NCBI GenBank assembly: GCA_002344885.1
Contig: DDUQ01000111.1
Coordinates: 664-40,433, forward strand
DNA: 39,770 bases
Direction: 5' to 3'
From: Comamonadaceae bacterium UBA2334
GTDB taxonomy: Bacteria; Pseudomonadota; Gammaproteobacteria; Burkholderiales; Burkholderiaceae_C
Below are positions 8,359 to 16,430 of this stretch, piece after piece. Each line of letters begins with the position of its first letter. Within the stretch, counting starts at the first letter, position 1. Below the pieces are notes generated by a model. The model had not been told where the DNA came from and did no database searches. It was given only the letters and a program-made list of their open reading frames with translations. The position numbers and the translations under genes are program-made.

Positions 8359-8973
8359 ATGGCTACCGACACCCAATCTGAACGTGTACTCGCCTTTGCA
8401 GCACAGAAAGGGCTGCTGCGCGCCAGCCATTTGCAAGAGCTGGGCGTTGCGCGGGTGGTTCTCACGCGACTGACAGTCAGCGGTGCGTTGGAGCGTGTTG
8501 GGCGCGGGGTGTACCGGTTGCCAGACGCGCAGGGTACCGAGCATGAAAGCCTGGCCACGGTTGCAGTCAAAGTGCCTCAGGCGGTGTTTTGTTTGCTCAC
8601 CGCCTTACAGATTCATGAACTCACCACGCAACTGCCGCGCCAGGTGTGGATCGCCCTGCCCCAGGGCAGCCACGCGCCCAAAATGGACTACCCACCGGTG
8701 AAGATGGTGCAGTTTTCTGGCGAAGCCTATACCCAGGGCATAGAGGTGGTGCATACCAACCAGGTGGCGCTGCGGGTGTATGGCGTGGCCAAAACCATTG
8801 CAGACTGCTTCAAGCACCGCAACAAGATTGGGCTGGATGTGGCCATCGAGGCGCTGAAGGAAGCTCTGGCCACGAAGAAAGCGACCGCCAATGACCTGTG
8901 GCGGTTTGCCAAAGTGTGCCGGGTGGCCAACGTCATTCGCCCTTATCTGGAAGCCCTGGGGCACGGGGGCTGA
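8359..8973 (+). CDS. abiEi: AbiEi-family antitoxin / transcriptional autoregulator
   Basis: This 204-residue protein has an N-terminal winged helix of the AbiEi antitoxin type (about residues 8-55: VLAFAAQKGLLRASHLQELG ... VLTRLTVSGALERVGRGVY). The remainder has the AbiEi C-terminal pattern, with ALQIHELTTQLP and the segment VYGVAKTIADCFKHRNKIG. In characterised AbiE systems this protein neutralises the AbiEii nucleotidyltransferase and represses its own promoter through inverted repeats. Its TGA is followed immediately by the ATG of the toxin gene, so translation is probably coupled. An inverted repeat that could be its operator lies upstream at 8300-8347. Confidence 0.88.
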   Translation: MATDTQSERVLAFAAQKGLLRASHLQELGVARVVLTRLTVSGALERVGRGVYRLPDAQGTEHESLATVAVKVPQAVFCLLTALQIHELTTQLPRQVWIALPQGSHAPKMDYPPVKMVQFSGEAYTQGIEVVHTNQVALRVYGVAKTIADCFKHRNKIGLDVAIEALKEALATKKATANDLWRFAKVCRVANVIRPYLEALGHGG

Positions 8974-9852
8974 ATGGCACAAAACCTGGCGGCTTCGGTA
9001 CGGGCACGGTTGCTGGCCATCGCCAAGGCGGAGCAAACCGATTTCAACGCGGTGCTGGTTCGCTATGCACTGGAGCGCTTTTTGTACCGGCTGGGCCAGT
9101 CCGCCCATGCAGATAGCTTTGTGCTGAAGGGTGCGATGCTGTTCAACCTTTGGTACGCCATGCCGCACCGCCCCACGCGCGATGTCGATCTGCTGGGCTT
9201 TGGAGCGAGCGATCTGGAGTCAATAGCCCGAGCCTTTCGCGAGATCGTGTCGGTTCCGGCAGAAGACGGCATGGTGTTTGACGCGGCCAGCGTCAGCGTG
9301 GAAGAGATTCGCAAAAGTGCGGGCTATGCAGGTGCACGGGTGTGGGTGTCCGCCGAGTTGGCCTGCGCGCGCTGCAAGGTGCAGGTGGACATCGGCTTTG
9401 GTGATGCCGTCACCCCCGGCCCCGTAGATGCCACCTACCCAGTGCTGCTTGCAGACTCTGCGCCACCGCAGTTGCGCACCTACCCGGTCTACACCGTGGT
9501 GGCTGAAAAGTTGCACGCCATTGTGCTGCTGGGCATGACGAACAGCCGACTCAAGGACTACCTGGACCTGTGGATTCTGTTGGACCGCGAGGTATTGGAC
9601 GCAGGCATCTTGGCAAGCGCCACTGCCGCCACGTTCACCCGGCGGGGTACGCCGTTGCCCACCGAGCTGCCCATTGGTTTGAGTGATGAGTTCGCCAGCG
9701 ATGCATCACGCCAGGCACTTTGGGCGGCGTTCTTGAGGAAGAACGCGCTGGCAGTCATGTCACTGGGTGATATGGTTGGCGCATTGCGAAAAAAACTGCA
9801 TCCAGCGCTTGCGAATGCTGCAGCCAACACATCCGATCTACGGGAGTGTTGA
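8974..9852 (+). CDS. abiEii: AbiEii/AbiGii-family nucleotidyltransferase toxin
   Basis: This 292-residue protein carries the signature of the AbiEii/AbiGii nucleotidyltransferases: FVLKGAMLFNLWY (about 49-61) followed by PHRPTRDVDLLGFG (about 64-77), where the two Asp of DVD are the metal ligands. YTVVAEKLHAIVLLGMTNSRLKDYLDLWIL (in two parts, about 169-198) matches the family's conserved E-K ... S-R-x-K-D-x-x-D block. Related toxins add nucleotides to tRNA acceptor ends and stop growth on phage infection. The gene starts directly after the antitoxin stop codon. Key residues are intact, so an active type IV toxin-antitoxin/abortive infection pair is likely. Target tRNA is unknown. Confidence 0.88.
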   Translation: MAQNLAASVRARLLAIAKAEQTDFNAVLVRYALERFLYRLGQSAHADSFVLKGAMLFNLWYAMPHRPTRDVDLLGFGASDLESIARAFREIVSVPAEDGMVFDAASVSVEEIRKSAGYAGARVWVSAELACARCKVQVDIGFGDAVTPGPVDATYPVLLADSAPPQLRTYPVYTVVAEKLHAIVLLGMTNSRLKDYLDLWILLDREVLDAGILASATAATFTRRGTPLPTELPIGLSDEFASDASRQALWAAFLRKNALAVMSLGDMVGALRKKLHPALANAAANTSDLREC

Positions 9853-9885
9853 GTCGGTTGAGCCGTATTTTCAGAAATACGCCTC

Positions 9886-11121
9886 ATGCCCACCCTTACC
9901 ACACCCACATCTCCCAGCTACATCTGGCAGCACTCCGCGTGGCCGCAGCTGACGTTTGACGCGGCTGCGCTGGCCCCGGCGCTGGACCAGGCCCGGTTGG
10001 AGCAAGGCCGCTTGATGGGGCTGCTGGGTGCCATTGGGCTGGAGCAGGCCAACGCCGTGCAACGCGACCTGTGGGTACAAGAGGCACTGGCCACTGCTGC
10101 CATTGAGGGCGAGCAGTTGAACGTCGAATCCCTGCGCTCGTCGGTGGCGCACCGCCTCCAGTTGGCGGATGCGCCGGGCGCTGACCGGTCGGTAGAAGGC
10201 TTGGTGCAGGTGATGGGGGACGCACTGGCCAACCACGGCGCGGCGCTGGATTTGGACCGGCTGTGCCGCTGGCAATCGGCGCTGTTCCCGGGGGGCACGT
10301 CGGGCATCACACGCATTGCGGTGGGGCGCGTGCGCGACCGCGCCGATGCCATGCAAATCGTCAGCGGCGCGCTGGGGCGCGAGGTGGTGCATTACGAAGC
10401 GTCGCCTTCGGCGCAGGTCGCGGCTGAGATGGCCCGCTTGTTGGCGTGGTTTGAAAACACCCGCCCGGCTGCCGGTGCAACCCCCGTGAACGGCATTGCG
10501 CGTGCGGCACTGGTGCACCTGTGGTTTGAGTCCATTCACCCGTTTGAAGACGGCAATGGTCGCCTGGGGCGCGCCTTGGCAGACATGGCGCTGGCGCAAG
10601 ACATGCACGCGCAAGATGCCCAGGCCAGCCCGGCGCTGGTGCGCGTGTTTGGCATGGCGCACCAGATGCTGAAAACCCGTGCTGCGTATTACTACGCGCT
10701 CGACCATGCGCAACGGCTGCGTGGCATTGCACCCGAGGCCAGCGCCATTGATGCAACGCCTTGGGTACTGTGGTTTGTGCAGGCGTTTACCCAAGCGTGG
10801 ATGGCCAGCCAGGCCGTGGTGCGCGATGCCACCGACAAAGCGCACTTCCGCCTGCGGGCGGCGCAGTGCCAAACCAATGAACGGCAGCGCAGCGTGCTGG
10901 AACGCCTGCTGGATGCCGGGCATGTGGGCTCGGGCGGCGGTTTTTTGGGCGGGATGACCAATGAGAAATACGCCAAGATCACCGGCGCATCCAAAGCCAC
11001 CGCCACGCGGGACTTGGTGGACTTGGCTGCCAAAGGGCTGCTGCGCGTGGAAGGCGTGGGCAAGGCCACGCGCTACGCGGTCAACGTGCTGGGGTGGATG
11101 CAGCCAACGGCAAAGGGCTGA
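9886..11121 (+). CDS. Fic-family AMP-transferase with N-terminal inhibitory helix and C-terminal winged helix
   Basis: This 411-residue protein has an intact Fic catalytic motif, HPFEDGNGRLGR, at residues 218-229, so AMP (or another nucleotide monophosphate) transfer to a target hydroxyl is expected. TAAIEGE (about residue 69-75) fits the inhibitory (S/T)xxxE(G/N) motif and lies N-terminal to the Fic core, the class II arrangement in which the same chain holds itself off. The N-terminus resembles the DUF4172 region of stand-alone Fic proteins. The end (about 360-400: EKYAKITGASKATATRDLVDL) looks like a winged helix. It lies 33 bases after the AbiEii gene, same strand, and could share its transcript. 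Target protein is unknown. Confidence 0.9.
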   Translation: MPTLTTPTSPSYIWQHSAWPQLTFDAAALAPALDQARLEQGRLMGLLGAIGLEQANAVQRDLWVQEALATAAIEGEQLNVESLRSSVAHRLQLADAPGADRSVEGLVQVMGDALANHGAALDLDRLCRWQSALFPGGTSGITRIAVGRVRDRADAMQIVSGALGREVVHYEASPSAQVAAEMARLLAWFENTRPAAGATPVNGIARAALVHLWFESIHPFEDGNGRLGRALADMALAQDMHAQDAQASPALVRVFGMAHQMLKTRAAYYYALDHAQRLRGIAPEASAIDATPWVLWFVQAFTQAWMASQAVVRDATDKAHFRLRAAQCQTNERQRSVLERLLDAGHVGSGGGFLGGMTNEKYAKITGASKATATRDLVDLAAKGLLRVEGVGKATRYAVNVLGWMQPTAKG

Positions 11122-11144
11122 ACTTGCGAATCCTCAGGGTCGCC

Positions 11145-11200
11145 AAATAGCTATATGTTTAATAGCTTCTTTCGCCTATTAAAAAGGCGCTAGAGGCTGA
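11145..11200 (-). repeat. short hairpin repeat between convergent fic and hipA genes
   Basis: On the plus strand the segment has ATAGCTATATGTTTAATAGC, then a hairpin CGCCT-ATTAAAA-AGGCG, then CTAGAGGCTGATATGG. Aligned to the copy at 29654-29712 on the minus strand, both share the C-AGCGC-T, ATAGG and AGCTATTA blocks in order. The TAG that ends the hipA-like gene (11190-11192, read on the minus strand) lies within it. It may also serve as a two-way transcription stop between the converging genes, though no clear T tract is present. Confidence 0.6.
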
Positions 11201-12560
11201 TATGGCTCAAGTTTTCCGCCGCAATCTGCCTGAAGCCGTCGGATAGGCGCGTGTCGGCGCTGGCTGCTGCCCAGAAGCTGCGGGCCAGGGCCAGGGCCTG
11301 CGGCCACTCGGGCAGGGTGGCGGCGGTGGGCTGCAGGGGGCGGGCGGCAAAGTCACGTGGCACCAGCTCGCCGCCCACGGGGGCGTAGAGCATGGGCAGC
11401 ATGTCGTAGGCGGGGGCCAGTGCCCAGTCGTCATCGTCCAGCAGCAAAGAGATGTTGCCGTAGTGCCGGTCGGTATTGGCAATCAGCTCGCCAAAGGCTT
11501 CCAGCAGGCGCAGGGTGCGCGCATCGGCAGGGCGCAGCAGGCCGCGCTGTTGCATGCGGTTGGCGGTGGCGGCCCAGTTGTCCATGGCGCCCACGTATTC
11601 CGCGTCGTACACCATGAGCGACACCATGCCAATGCGCCCCAACCCCTGCGGGTTGGCGGCGCTGATGGGTGTGCGGTCAAACCGCTCCACCTCCAGAAAC
11701 ACGCGGCCCGCGCCGGTGCTGATTCGGCTGGTGGCGGCAGCAATGCCTGCGCTGGCCAGCGTCTGAAGGGCCAGGTGTTCGCACACCAGGAGGTCACGGG
11801 TACGCTGGTCGGTGGGGGCCTCGCCCGCCGGGGAGAACTTGACCAGCACATGGCGAAGCGCTTCGCCACCCCCGCTGCCCGCTGCACTGCCGCCGACGAT
11901 GGTGCAGAACTTGGGCTGCTCGCCCCCGGCAGACGAGCCGCCCCTGCTGCCTTGCATGGCGGCATCGGCCAGGGCCGGGTAGTCGGCGGGTGATGCCGCG
12001 TGGCTGGCCCGCTGGGGCAGGGTGTGAAACCGTGCAAACGCGGCCTCGCCCACCACCAGGTTGCCGGGCAGGTCGTCACCACACAGGGCCAGGGCGCGCA
12101 GCACGTCGTCGTCGCTCCAGAAGCGGGGGTCGTTGCCCAGTTGCAGCTCGGGGTGGGTGCTGGCAAAGGTGCGGCCCATGAAGCCCTGGGGGCGCATGTC
12201 GTCCAGAAACCAGGGCAGGCCGTCAAAGCGCTTGGAGAGGCCGTCTTCTTCGTCCACCCACACAGCGCCACTGGCCAGGGGCACCATGCGCCCGAACGGG
12301 CCGGGCTGGCCTTGCGCGTTGATGCGCATGATGGGCACGCTGCGGCCCACGTCGCGCACGGTGCGCGGCAGCACATAGCGCTGCTTGCGGGCGGCACCCA
12401 CTTTTTGCACCTCGCCCGCCTGAATGAGCGGGGCCAGCGCACGCGACACGGTGGGCTGGCTCACCCCCAGTGCGGCTTGCAACTCGGCGCTGCTGAGCGC
12501 CCCGCCCTGGCGGCGCAGGGTTTGCAAGATGCTGGCGGAGAGGTCTGGGGTAGCAGGCAT
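11190..12560 (-). CDS. HipA-family kinase, YjjJ type, with N-terminal helix-turn-helix
   Basis: This 456-residue protein resembles the stand-alone HipA homologue YjjJ. Residues about 10-60 form a winged helix (ALSSAELQAALGVSQPTVSR). The kinase part shows SSAGGEQPKF, matching the Gly-rich loop in which HipA kinases carry their Ser, then VLVKFSP, FLEVERFDRT, and the catalytic ANTDRHYGN plus APAYDMLPML. HipA kinases phosphorylate a tRNA synthetase and slow growth; YjjJ-type members carry their own DNA-binding domain, so no separate HipB gene is expected, and none is seen here. It converges on the Fic gene. The stop codon lies within a dispersed repeat, so the last residues may differ from relatives. 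Confidence 0.85.
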   Translation of the reverse strand: MPATPDLSASILQTLRRQGGALSSAELQAALGVSQPTVSRALAPLIQAGEVQKVGAARKQRYVLPRTVRDVGRSVPIMRINAQGQPGPFGRMVPLASGAVWVDEEDGLSKRFDGLPWFLDDMRPQGFMGRTFASTHPELQLGNDPRFWSDDDVLRALALCGDDLPGNLVVGEAAFARFHTLPQRASHAASPADYPALADAAMQGSRGGSSAGGEQPKFCTIVGGSAAGSGGGEALRHVLVKFSPAGEAPTDQRTRDLLVCEHLALQTLASAGIAAATSRISTGAGRVFLEVERFDRTPISAANPQGLGRIGMVSLMVYDAEYVGAMDNWAATANRMQQRGLLRPADARTLRLLEAFGELIANTDRHYGNISLLLDDDDWALAPAYDMLPMLYAPVGGELVPRDFAARPLQPTAATLPEWPQALALARSFWAAASADTRLSDGFRQIAAENLSHISL

Positions 12561-12647
12561 GAATGATTATATGAATAGATCTTTAATCGTAAAATGTATT
12601 TAAAATCAATCATTTAACCGAATAATAGAATAGATATCGATAGCTAA
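12561..12647. promoter_or_regulatory. AT-rich promoter/operator region of the hipA-like gene
   Basis: A strongly AT-rich 87-base gap separates the hipA-like start from the end of the XRE gene upstream. It contains AATGATT (12562-12568) and its inverted copy AATCATT (12608-12614), and a direct repeat GAATAGAT (12573-12580 and 12628-12635). These could be sites for the winged helix of the HipA-like protein itself. The AT bias alone would generate some of this, so the assignment is weak. Confidence 0.3.
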
Positions 12648-13466
12648 TTATTGACGCAATTGAGCCATCAGCACCGCCCGCGTGGCCTCGTCCGCCGGGA
12701 ACACATGCTCCACCCGCAGCGATGCCAGCGTGATGTCCTGCGGCGTGCCGAAGGTGGAAAACATGCTGAAGAAAGCCAGCTCGCCGTGCGGGGTGGCAAA
12801 GCGGGTGGTGAGCACCGGCGCCATCTGGCGCGGCCAGGCCGCCAGCACCCGCTTGCCCAGGCGCTGCTGCATCTGCTGCGCCAGCTGTTCCACGCGGGGC
12901 AGGATGTCGGGCACCACGCTGGCGTCGTCGCGCATGTGGGCCAGCAGGGCGGGCGCCACTTCTTCGAGGTTGGTGATGTACTTCGTCATGCCCTCGGGGT
13001 GCAGCATGGCGTCAATCATGTTGATGGGCGTGCCGGGCGGCAACTCGGCCAACCAGGGCATGAGGGTGGTGGCCAGCCACTGGGCACCGCGGTTCATCTG
13101 CAGCACGTTCCAGGCCGCGTCCATCACCATGGCGGGCATGGGGTCGTGCGCCTGCAGCAGTTGGGCCAGCGCATGGCGCACCGGGGCCAGCACGGCATCG
13201 GCCAGCTCGCTGCCACGGTAGACGGGTGCATAGCCCGCCTGTTGCAGGGCCACGTTGCGCAGCGCCAGCGGGGCTTGAAGCTCGTGCAGCCAGCTCAGCA
13301 GCAGCTCGCGGCTGGGCTGGGCGCGGCCGCTTTCCACAAAGCTCACATGCCGCTGGCTCACGCCCATGCGCAGGGCCAGTTCCAGCTGGCTCAGGCGCTT
13401 GGACTTGCGCGCGGTTTGCAGGGTGGTTTGCAGGCAGTCTGGCAGGCGGGTGGTGGTGGGTTCCAT
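12648..13466 (-). CDS. XRE-family transcriptional regulator with MmyB-like ligand domain
   Basis: This 272-residue protein has an N-terminal XRE helix-turn-helix (about residues 15-70; SQLELALRMGVSQRHVSFVE is the core). The C-terminal region has the MmyB-like PAS-type fold signature, including MPAMVMDAAWNVLQMNRGA and HGELAFFSMFSTFGTPQDIT. Members of this type often repress or activate a divergently transcribed oxidoreductase or small metabolic gene, sensing a fatty acid-like ligand in some cases. Here the divergent neighbour is a small membrane protein gene at 13594. A perfect inverted repeat lies between them at 13497-13519. Ligand and exact target are unknown. Confidence 0.87.
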   Translation of the reverse strand: MEPTTTRLPDCLQTTLQTARKSKRLSQLELALRMGVSQRHVSFVESGRAQPSRELLLSWLHELQAPLALRNVALQQAGYAPVYRGSELADAVLAPVRHALAQLLQAHDPMPAMVMDAAWNVLQMNRGAQWLATTLMPWLAELPPGTPINMIDAMLHPEGMTKYITNLEEVAPALLAHMRDDASVVPDILPRVEQLAQQMQQRLGKRVLAAWPRQMAPVLTTRFATPHGELAFFSMFSTFGTPQDITLASLRVEHVFPADEATRAVLMAQLRQ

Positions 13467-13496
13467 GGCTTCATTGAATCACAGGGCTGCGCCTTT

Positions 13497-13519
13497 GCAA
13501 TTACCTGAGACGTAATTGC
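13497..13519. promoter_or_regulatory. perfect 8-bp inverted repeat, likely XRE operator
   Basis: GCAATTAC (13497-13504), a 7-base spacer and GTAATTGC (13512-13519) form a perfect inverted repeat, 30 bases upstream of the XRE start and 74 bases upstream of the small membrane gene. Position and symmetry suit a dimeric regulator controlling both divergent genes. Binding by this protein is inference. Confidence 0.6.
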
Positions 13520-13593
13520 GCGCATGCCAACGGCTGCGCACACTTCGCCCCGTCAGCGTTGGTTGCCGACACCTCAACTCACAAGGAAATCTC

Positions 13594-13887
13594 ATGAACA
13601 AGGCTGTGTTGATCTTCGTACTCGTTGCGTTTGGCGCCCTCACCGGGTACACGCTGGTGCACTACGGCGGGCTGTTTGCGTGGCTGGCGTTTTACACGCG
13701 TGACCCGGCCAGTTGGCAAATTTTTGCCGACCTGGTGATCGCCATGTGCCTGCTACTGGTGTTCATCAAACGGGATGCAGAGGCCAACGGACGCCCGTTT
13801 GTGCCCTGGGCGGTGTTCTGTCTGGTGGTGGGCTCGTTCGGACCGCTGCTGTACTTCCTCACTGGCAAGAAACGCGTGGGCGGGTGA
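13594..13887 (+). CDS. small membrane protein of unknown function (about 97 residues)
   Basis: This 97-residue protein has three hydrophobic segments: about residues 3-27 (AVLIFVLVAFGALTGYTLVH), 42-60 (FADLVIAMCLLLVFIKRDAE) and 71-90 (WAVFCLVVGSFGPLLYFLTG). It ends in a short basic tail. The ATG at 13594 follows AAGGAAA at good spacing, so I prefer it to the longer frame beginning at 13516. The composition resembles DUF2834-type small membrane proteins, but I am not certain of the family. It diverges from the XRE regulator with a shared operator-like palindrome, so the regulator probably controls it. Confidence 0.75.
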   Translation: MNKAVLIFVLVAFGALTGYTLVHYGGLFAWLAFYTRDPASWQIFADLVIAMCLLLVFIKRDAEANGRPFVPWAVFCLVVGSFGPLLYFLTGKKRVGG

Positions 13888-14055
13888 GCCTTTTTGCACA
13901 GTGTGGTGCCAAGTGGGCGGCATGACAGGGCATCACGCCATCGGAGCACGGCATGGGCCGCACCGTCAGGGTTATCCCGCAACTGTGACGCACATGACAA
14001 CCCATTGGCCCTGCCAGCACGCATGATGTGGGCACAACACCATATGGAGACATGC

Positions 14056-15111
14056 ATGCCCATACCTCGCCCTGCTGCCGCAACCGCAACCCGTCCCCCT
14101 GCCAACACCCGCCGGCTCATGCTGGCAGCGGGCCTCACGCTGACCGCGGGGGCCGCCATTGCACTGCTGGCACACCAGCCCGCCCACGCGCAAGACGTGT
14201 GGCCGAGCAAGCCCATGCGCATCGTGGTGCCGTTTGCGCCCGGTGGCACCACCGACATCCTGGCCCGCGCCATTGCCCCCGAGCTGAGCAAGGTGCTGGG
14301 CCAAAGCGTGGTCGTGGACAACAAACCCGGCGCTGGCGGCAACGTGGGGGCCGACCTGGTGGCCAAAGCAGCCCCTGATGGCTACACCTTCCTGATGGGC
14401 ACGGTGGGCACACACGGCATCAACAAGTCGCTGTACGCCAAACTGCCTTTTGACCCGCAAAAAGACTTCGCCCCTGTCACGCTGGTGGCAGGCGTGCCCA
14501 ACATCATGGTGATGAACACCGAGCGCGCGCAGCGCCTGAACATCCGCAACGCGGCTGATTTCGTCAAGTGGGCCCAATCCAACCCCGGCAAGCTGAACAT
14601 GGCCAGCAGCGGCAACGGCACGTCCATCCACTTGGCGGGCGAATTGTTCAAGTCGCGTACAGGCGTGTTCATGACGCACATTCCCTACCGGGGTTCCGGC
14701 CCGGCGCTGGTGGACCTGGTGGGTGGCAACGCCGACGTGATGTTTGACAACCTGCCCTCTGCCCTGCCCCACATAAAAAGCGGCAAGCTGACGGCTTTTG
14801 CAGTCACCAGCAGCCAGCGCTCAGCCGTGTTGCCCGATGTGCCCACCGTGGAAGAAGCAGCCTCGCTGCCGGGCTTCGAGGCCAGTTCCTGGTTTGGGCT
14901 GCTGGCACCGGCGGGCACGCCAGGCTCCATCGTCAACCGCGTGCAGCAGGAGACGGCCAAAGCGCTGGGCTCCCCTGCCATCAAAGAGCGCTTGTTGTCC
15001 CAAGGGGCCATTCCCAGCGGCAACACGCCTCAGGAGTTCGCCCGCCTGATCGACGCCGAAATCCAGAAATGGGCAGGCGTGGTCAAAGCATCCGGCGCGA
15101 AGGTAGATTGA
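14056..15111 (+). CDS. Bug-type tripartite tricarboxylate transporter solute-binding protein
   Basis: This 351-residue periplasmic binding protein belongs to the TctC/Bug family abundant in Burkholderiales. A signal peptide (about residues 1-42, basic start, hydrophobic core LMLAAGLTLTAGAAIALLA, cleavage near AHAQ) is followed by the hallmark WPSKPMRIVVPFAPGGTTD. Other family segments are VVDNKPGAGGNVGADLVAKA and PDVPTVEEA. The ATG at 14056 has GGAGA just upstream, which makes it the better start than the ATG at 14044 or the open frame extending further left. No tctA/tctB membrane genes are adjacent, as is usual for orphan Bug proteins. Ligand, probably a carboxylate, is unknown. Confidence 0.88.
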   Translation: MPIPRPAAATATRPPANTRRLMLAAGLTLTAGAAIALLAHQPAHAQDVWPSKPMRIVVPFAPGGTTDILARAIAPELSKVLGQSVVVDNKPGAGGNVGADLVAKAAPDGYTFLMGTVGTHGINKSLYAKLPFDPQKDFAPVTLVAGVPNIMVMNTERAQRLNIRNAADFVKWAQSNPGKLNMASSGNGTSIHLAGELFKSRTGVFMTHIPYRGSGPALVDLVGGNADVMFDNLPSALPHIKSGKLTAFAVTSSQRSAVLPDVPTVEEAASLPGFEASSWFGLLAPAGTPGSIVNRVQQETAKALGSPAIKERLLSQGAIPSGNTPQEFARLIDAEIQKWAGVVKASGAKVD

Positions 15112-15156
15112 CCCTGCCCGGGGCAGTGTTCACGCACCCGCTGTAACCTGAGCGCC

Positions 15157-16380
15157 ATGCCACACCTGTCGCTCACGCCCCCACCCTTGACGCCCAAACC
15201 CTTGATACCCAAACCTTCGCACCGCCAAACGGTGACACCACCGGGCCCCAGCCCCGGCGCACGAGGCGCGCTGGCCAGCCTGTGCGCCGCCATGGCATGG
15301 GCCGGGGCGGTCACACCGGCCCTGTCCAATGCGACTGATGAGGCCATCACCCCCGTGCGGGTGGCGCAGGGACTGGCCAACCCTTGGGCCGTGGCGTTTT
15401 TGCCCGACGGGCGCTTCCTGGTGACGGAACGCAAAGGCAACCTGCGGGTGGTCGAGGCCAACGGCACCGTGGGCCCGCCGCTGGCAGGCCTGCCACGCAT
15501 CAGCGCCGGTGGGCAAGGCGGCTTGCTGGACGTGGTGCTGGACACCGGCTTCGAGCGCAACCGCACGCTGTACTTCTGCTTCAGTGAGGCGGGTGACGGG
15601 GGCAGCAGCACCGCGTTGGCCCGGGCCGAACTGGCGGCCGACGCCACCCGGCTGGACAAGGTGAAGGTGATTTTCAGCCAGCAACCCAAGGTGGCCAGCA
15701 CCCTGCACTTTGGCTGCCGCATCACCCAAACCGCGCCCGATGTGCTGTTCCTGACGCTGGGCGAGCGCTTCAACCGCGCGGAAGACGCGCAGACGCTGGA
15801 CAACCACCACGGCAAGGTGGTGCGCATCCACACCGATGGGCGCGTACCGGCTGACAACCCGTTTGTGAAACAGGCGGGAGCGCTGCCTGAAATCTGGTCA
15901 CTGGGCCACCGCAACCCGCAAGGTGCCGCGCTGGCACCCGATGGCCGCCTGTGGATACACGAGCATGGTCCCAGGGGTGGCGACGAAATCAACCTGCCCG
16001 CACCCGGTGCCAACTTCGGCTGGCCGCAGGTGAGCTTTGGTACGCACTACAGCGGCCTGTCTGTGGGGAGCGGCAAGTCAGCCTTGCCCGGCTTGGTCGC
16101 ACCGGTGCACCAGTGGACGCCGTCCATCGCGCCGTCGGGCATGGCGTTCGTCACCAGCCAGCGCTACGGGCCGGGCTGGCAGGGCAACCTGGTGGTGGGT
16201 TCGCTCAAGTTCACGCACCTGGCGCGGCTGGAGCTGGACGGCACCCGCGTGGTGCGGGAACACAAGCTGCTGGCCGACAGGGGCCAGCGCATCCGCGATG
16301 TGCGCCAGGGGCCGGATGGCCTGCTGTATGTGCTGACCGACTCGTCCAACGGCGAGCTGTTGCGCCTGGTGCCCCGCTGA
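15157..16380 (+). CDS. PQQ-dependent sugar dehydrogenase (soluble, YliI/Asd-like beta-propeller)
   Basis: This 407-residue protein has the six-bladed propeller pattern of the GSDH/YliI family. Early on is NPWAVAFLPDGRFLVTERKG (the second residue group after the leader), then ISAGGQGGLLDVVLDTGF, LGHRNPQGAALAPDGRLW and EHGPRGGDEINLPAPGANFG. In relatives these segments line the PQQ and calcium site. The N-terminus is Pro-rich, with an imperfect tandem run of ACCCTTGA-like units in the DNA (15180-15215), then a hydrophobic stretch ending near SNA that may be a signal peptide; the true start could be downstream of 15157. It converges on the catalase-fold gene. The substrate is likely an aldose, oxidised in the periplasm. 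Confidence 0.87.
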   Translation: MPHLSLTPPPLTPKPLIPKPSHRQTVTPPGPSPGARGALASLCAAMAWAGAVTPALSNATDEAITPVRVAQGLANPWAVAFLPDGRFLVTERKGNLRVVEANGTVGPPLAGLPRISAGGQGGLLDVVLDTGFERNRTLYFCFSEAGDGGSSTALARAELAADATRLDKVKVIFSQQPKVASTLHFGCRITQTAPDVLFLTLGERFNRAEDAQTLDNHHGKVVRIHTDGRVPADNPFVKQAGALPEIWSLGHRNPQGAALAPDGRLWIHEHGPRGGDEINLPAPGANFGWPQVSFGTHYSGLSVGSGKSALPGLVAPVHQWTPSIAPSGMAFVTSQRYGPGWQGNLVVGSLKFTHLARLELDGTRVVREHKLLADRGQRIRDVRQGPDGLLYVLTDSSNGELLRLVPR

Positions 16381-16430
16381 GCCTTGCTCAGCAACAGCGC
16401 GTGTACTACCACGCCGGTGGGTAACAGGCG

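Noticed and set aside
12610..12660. ATAGCTAATTATTGACGC near the end of the XRE gene, considered as another copy of the dispersed repeat.
   Set aside because: Only AGCTA and general AT-richness match; the ordered blocks of the family are missing.
15180..15220. Imperfect tandem run of CCCTTGA/ACCC-like units at the start of the sugar dehydrogenase gene.
   Set aside because: Only about three loose copies; it encodes a Pro-rich leader and is too short and irregular for a meaningful repeat or CRISPR.
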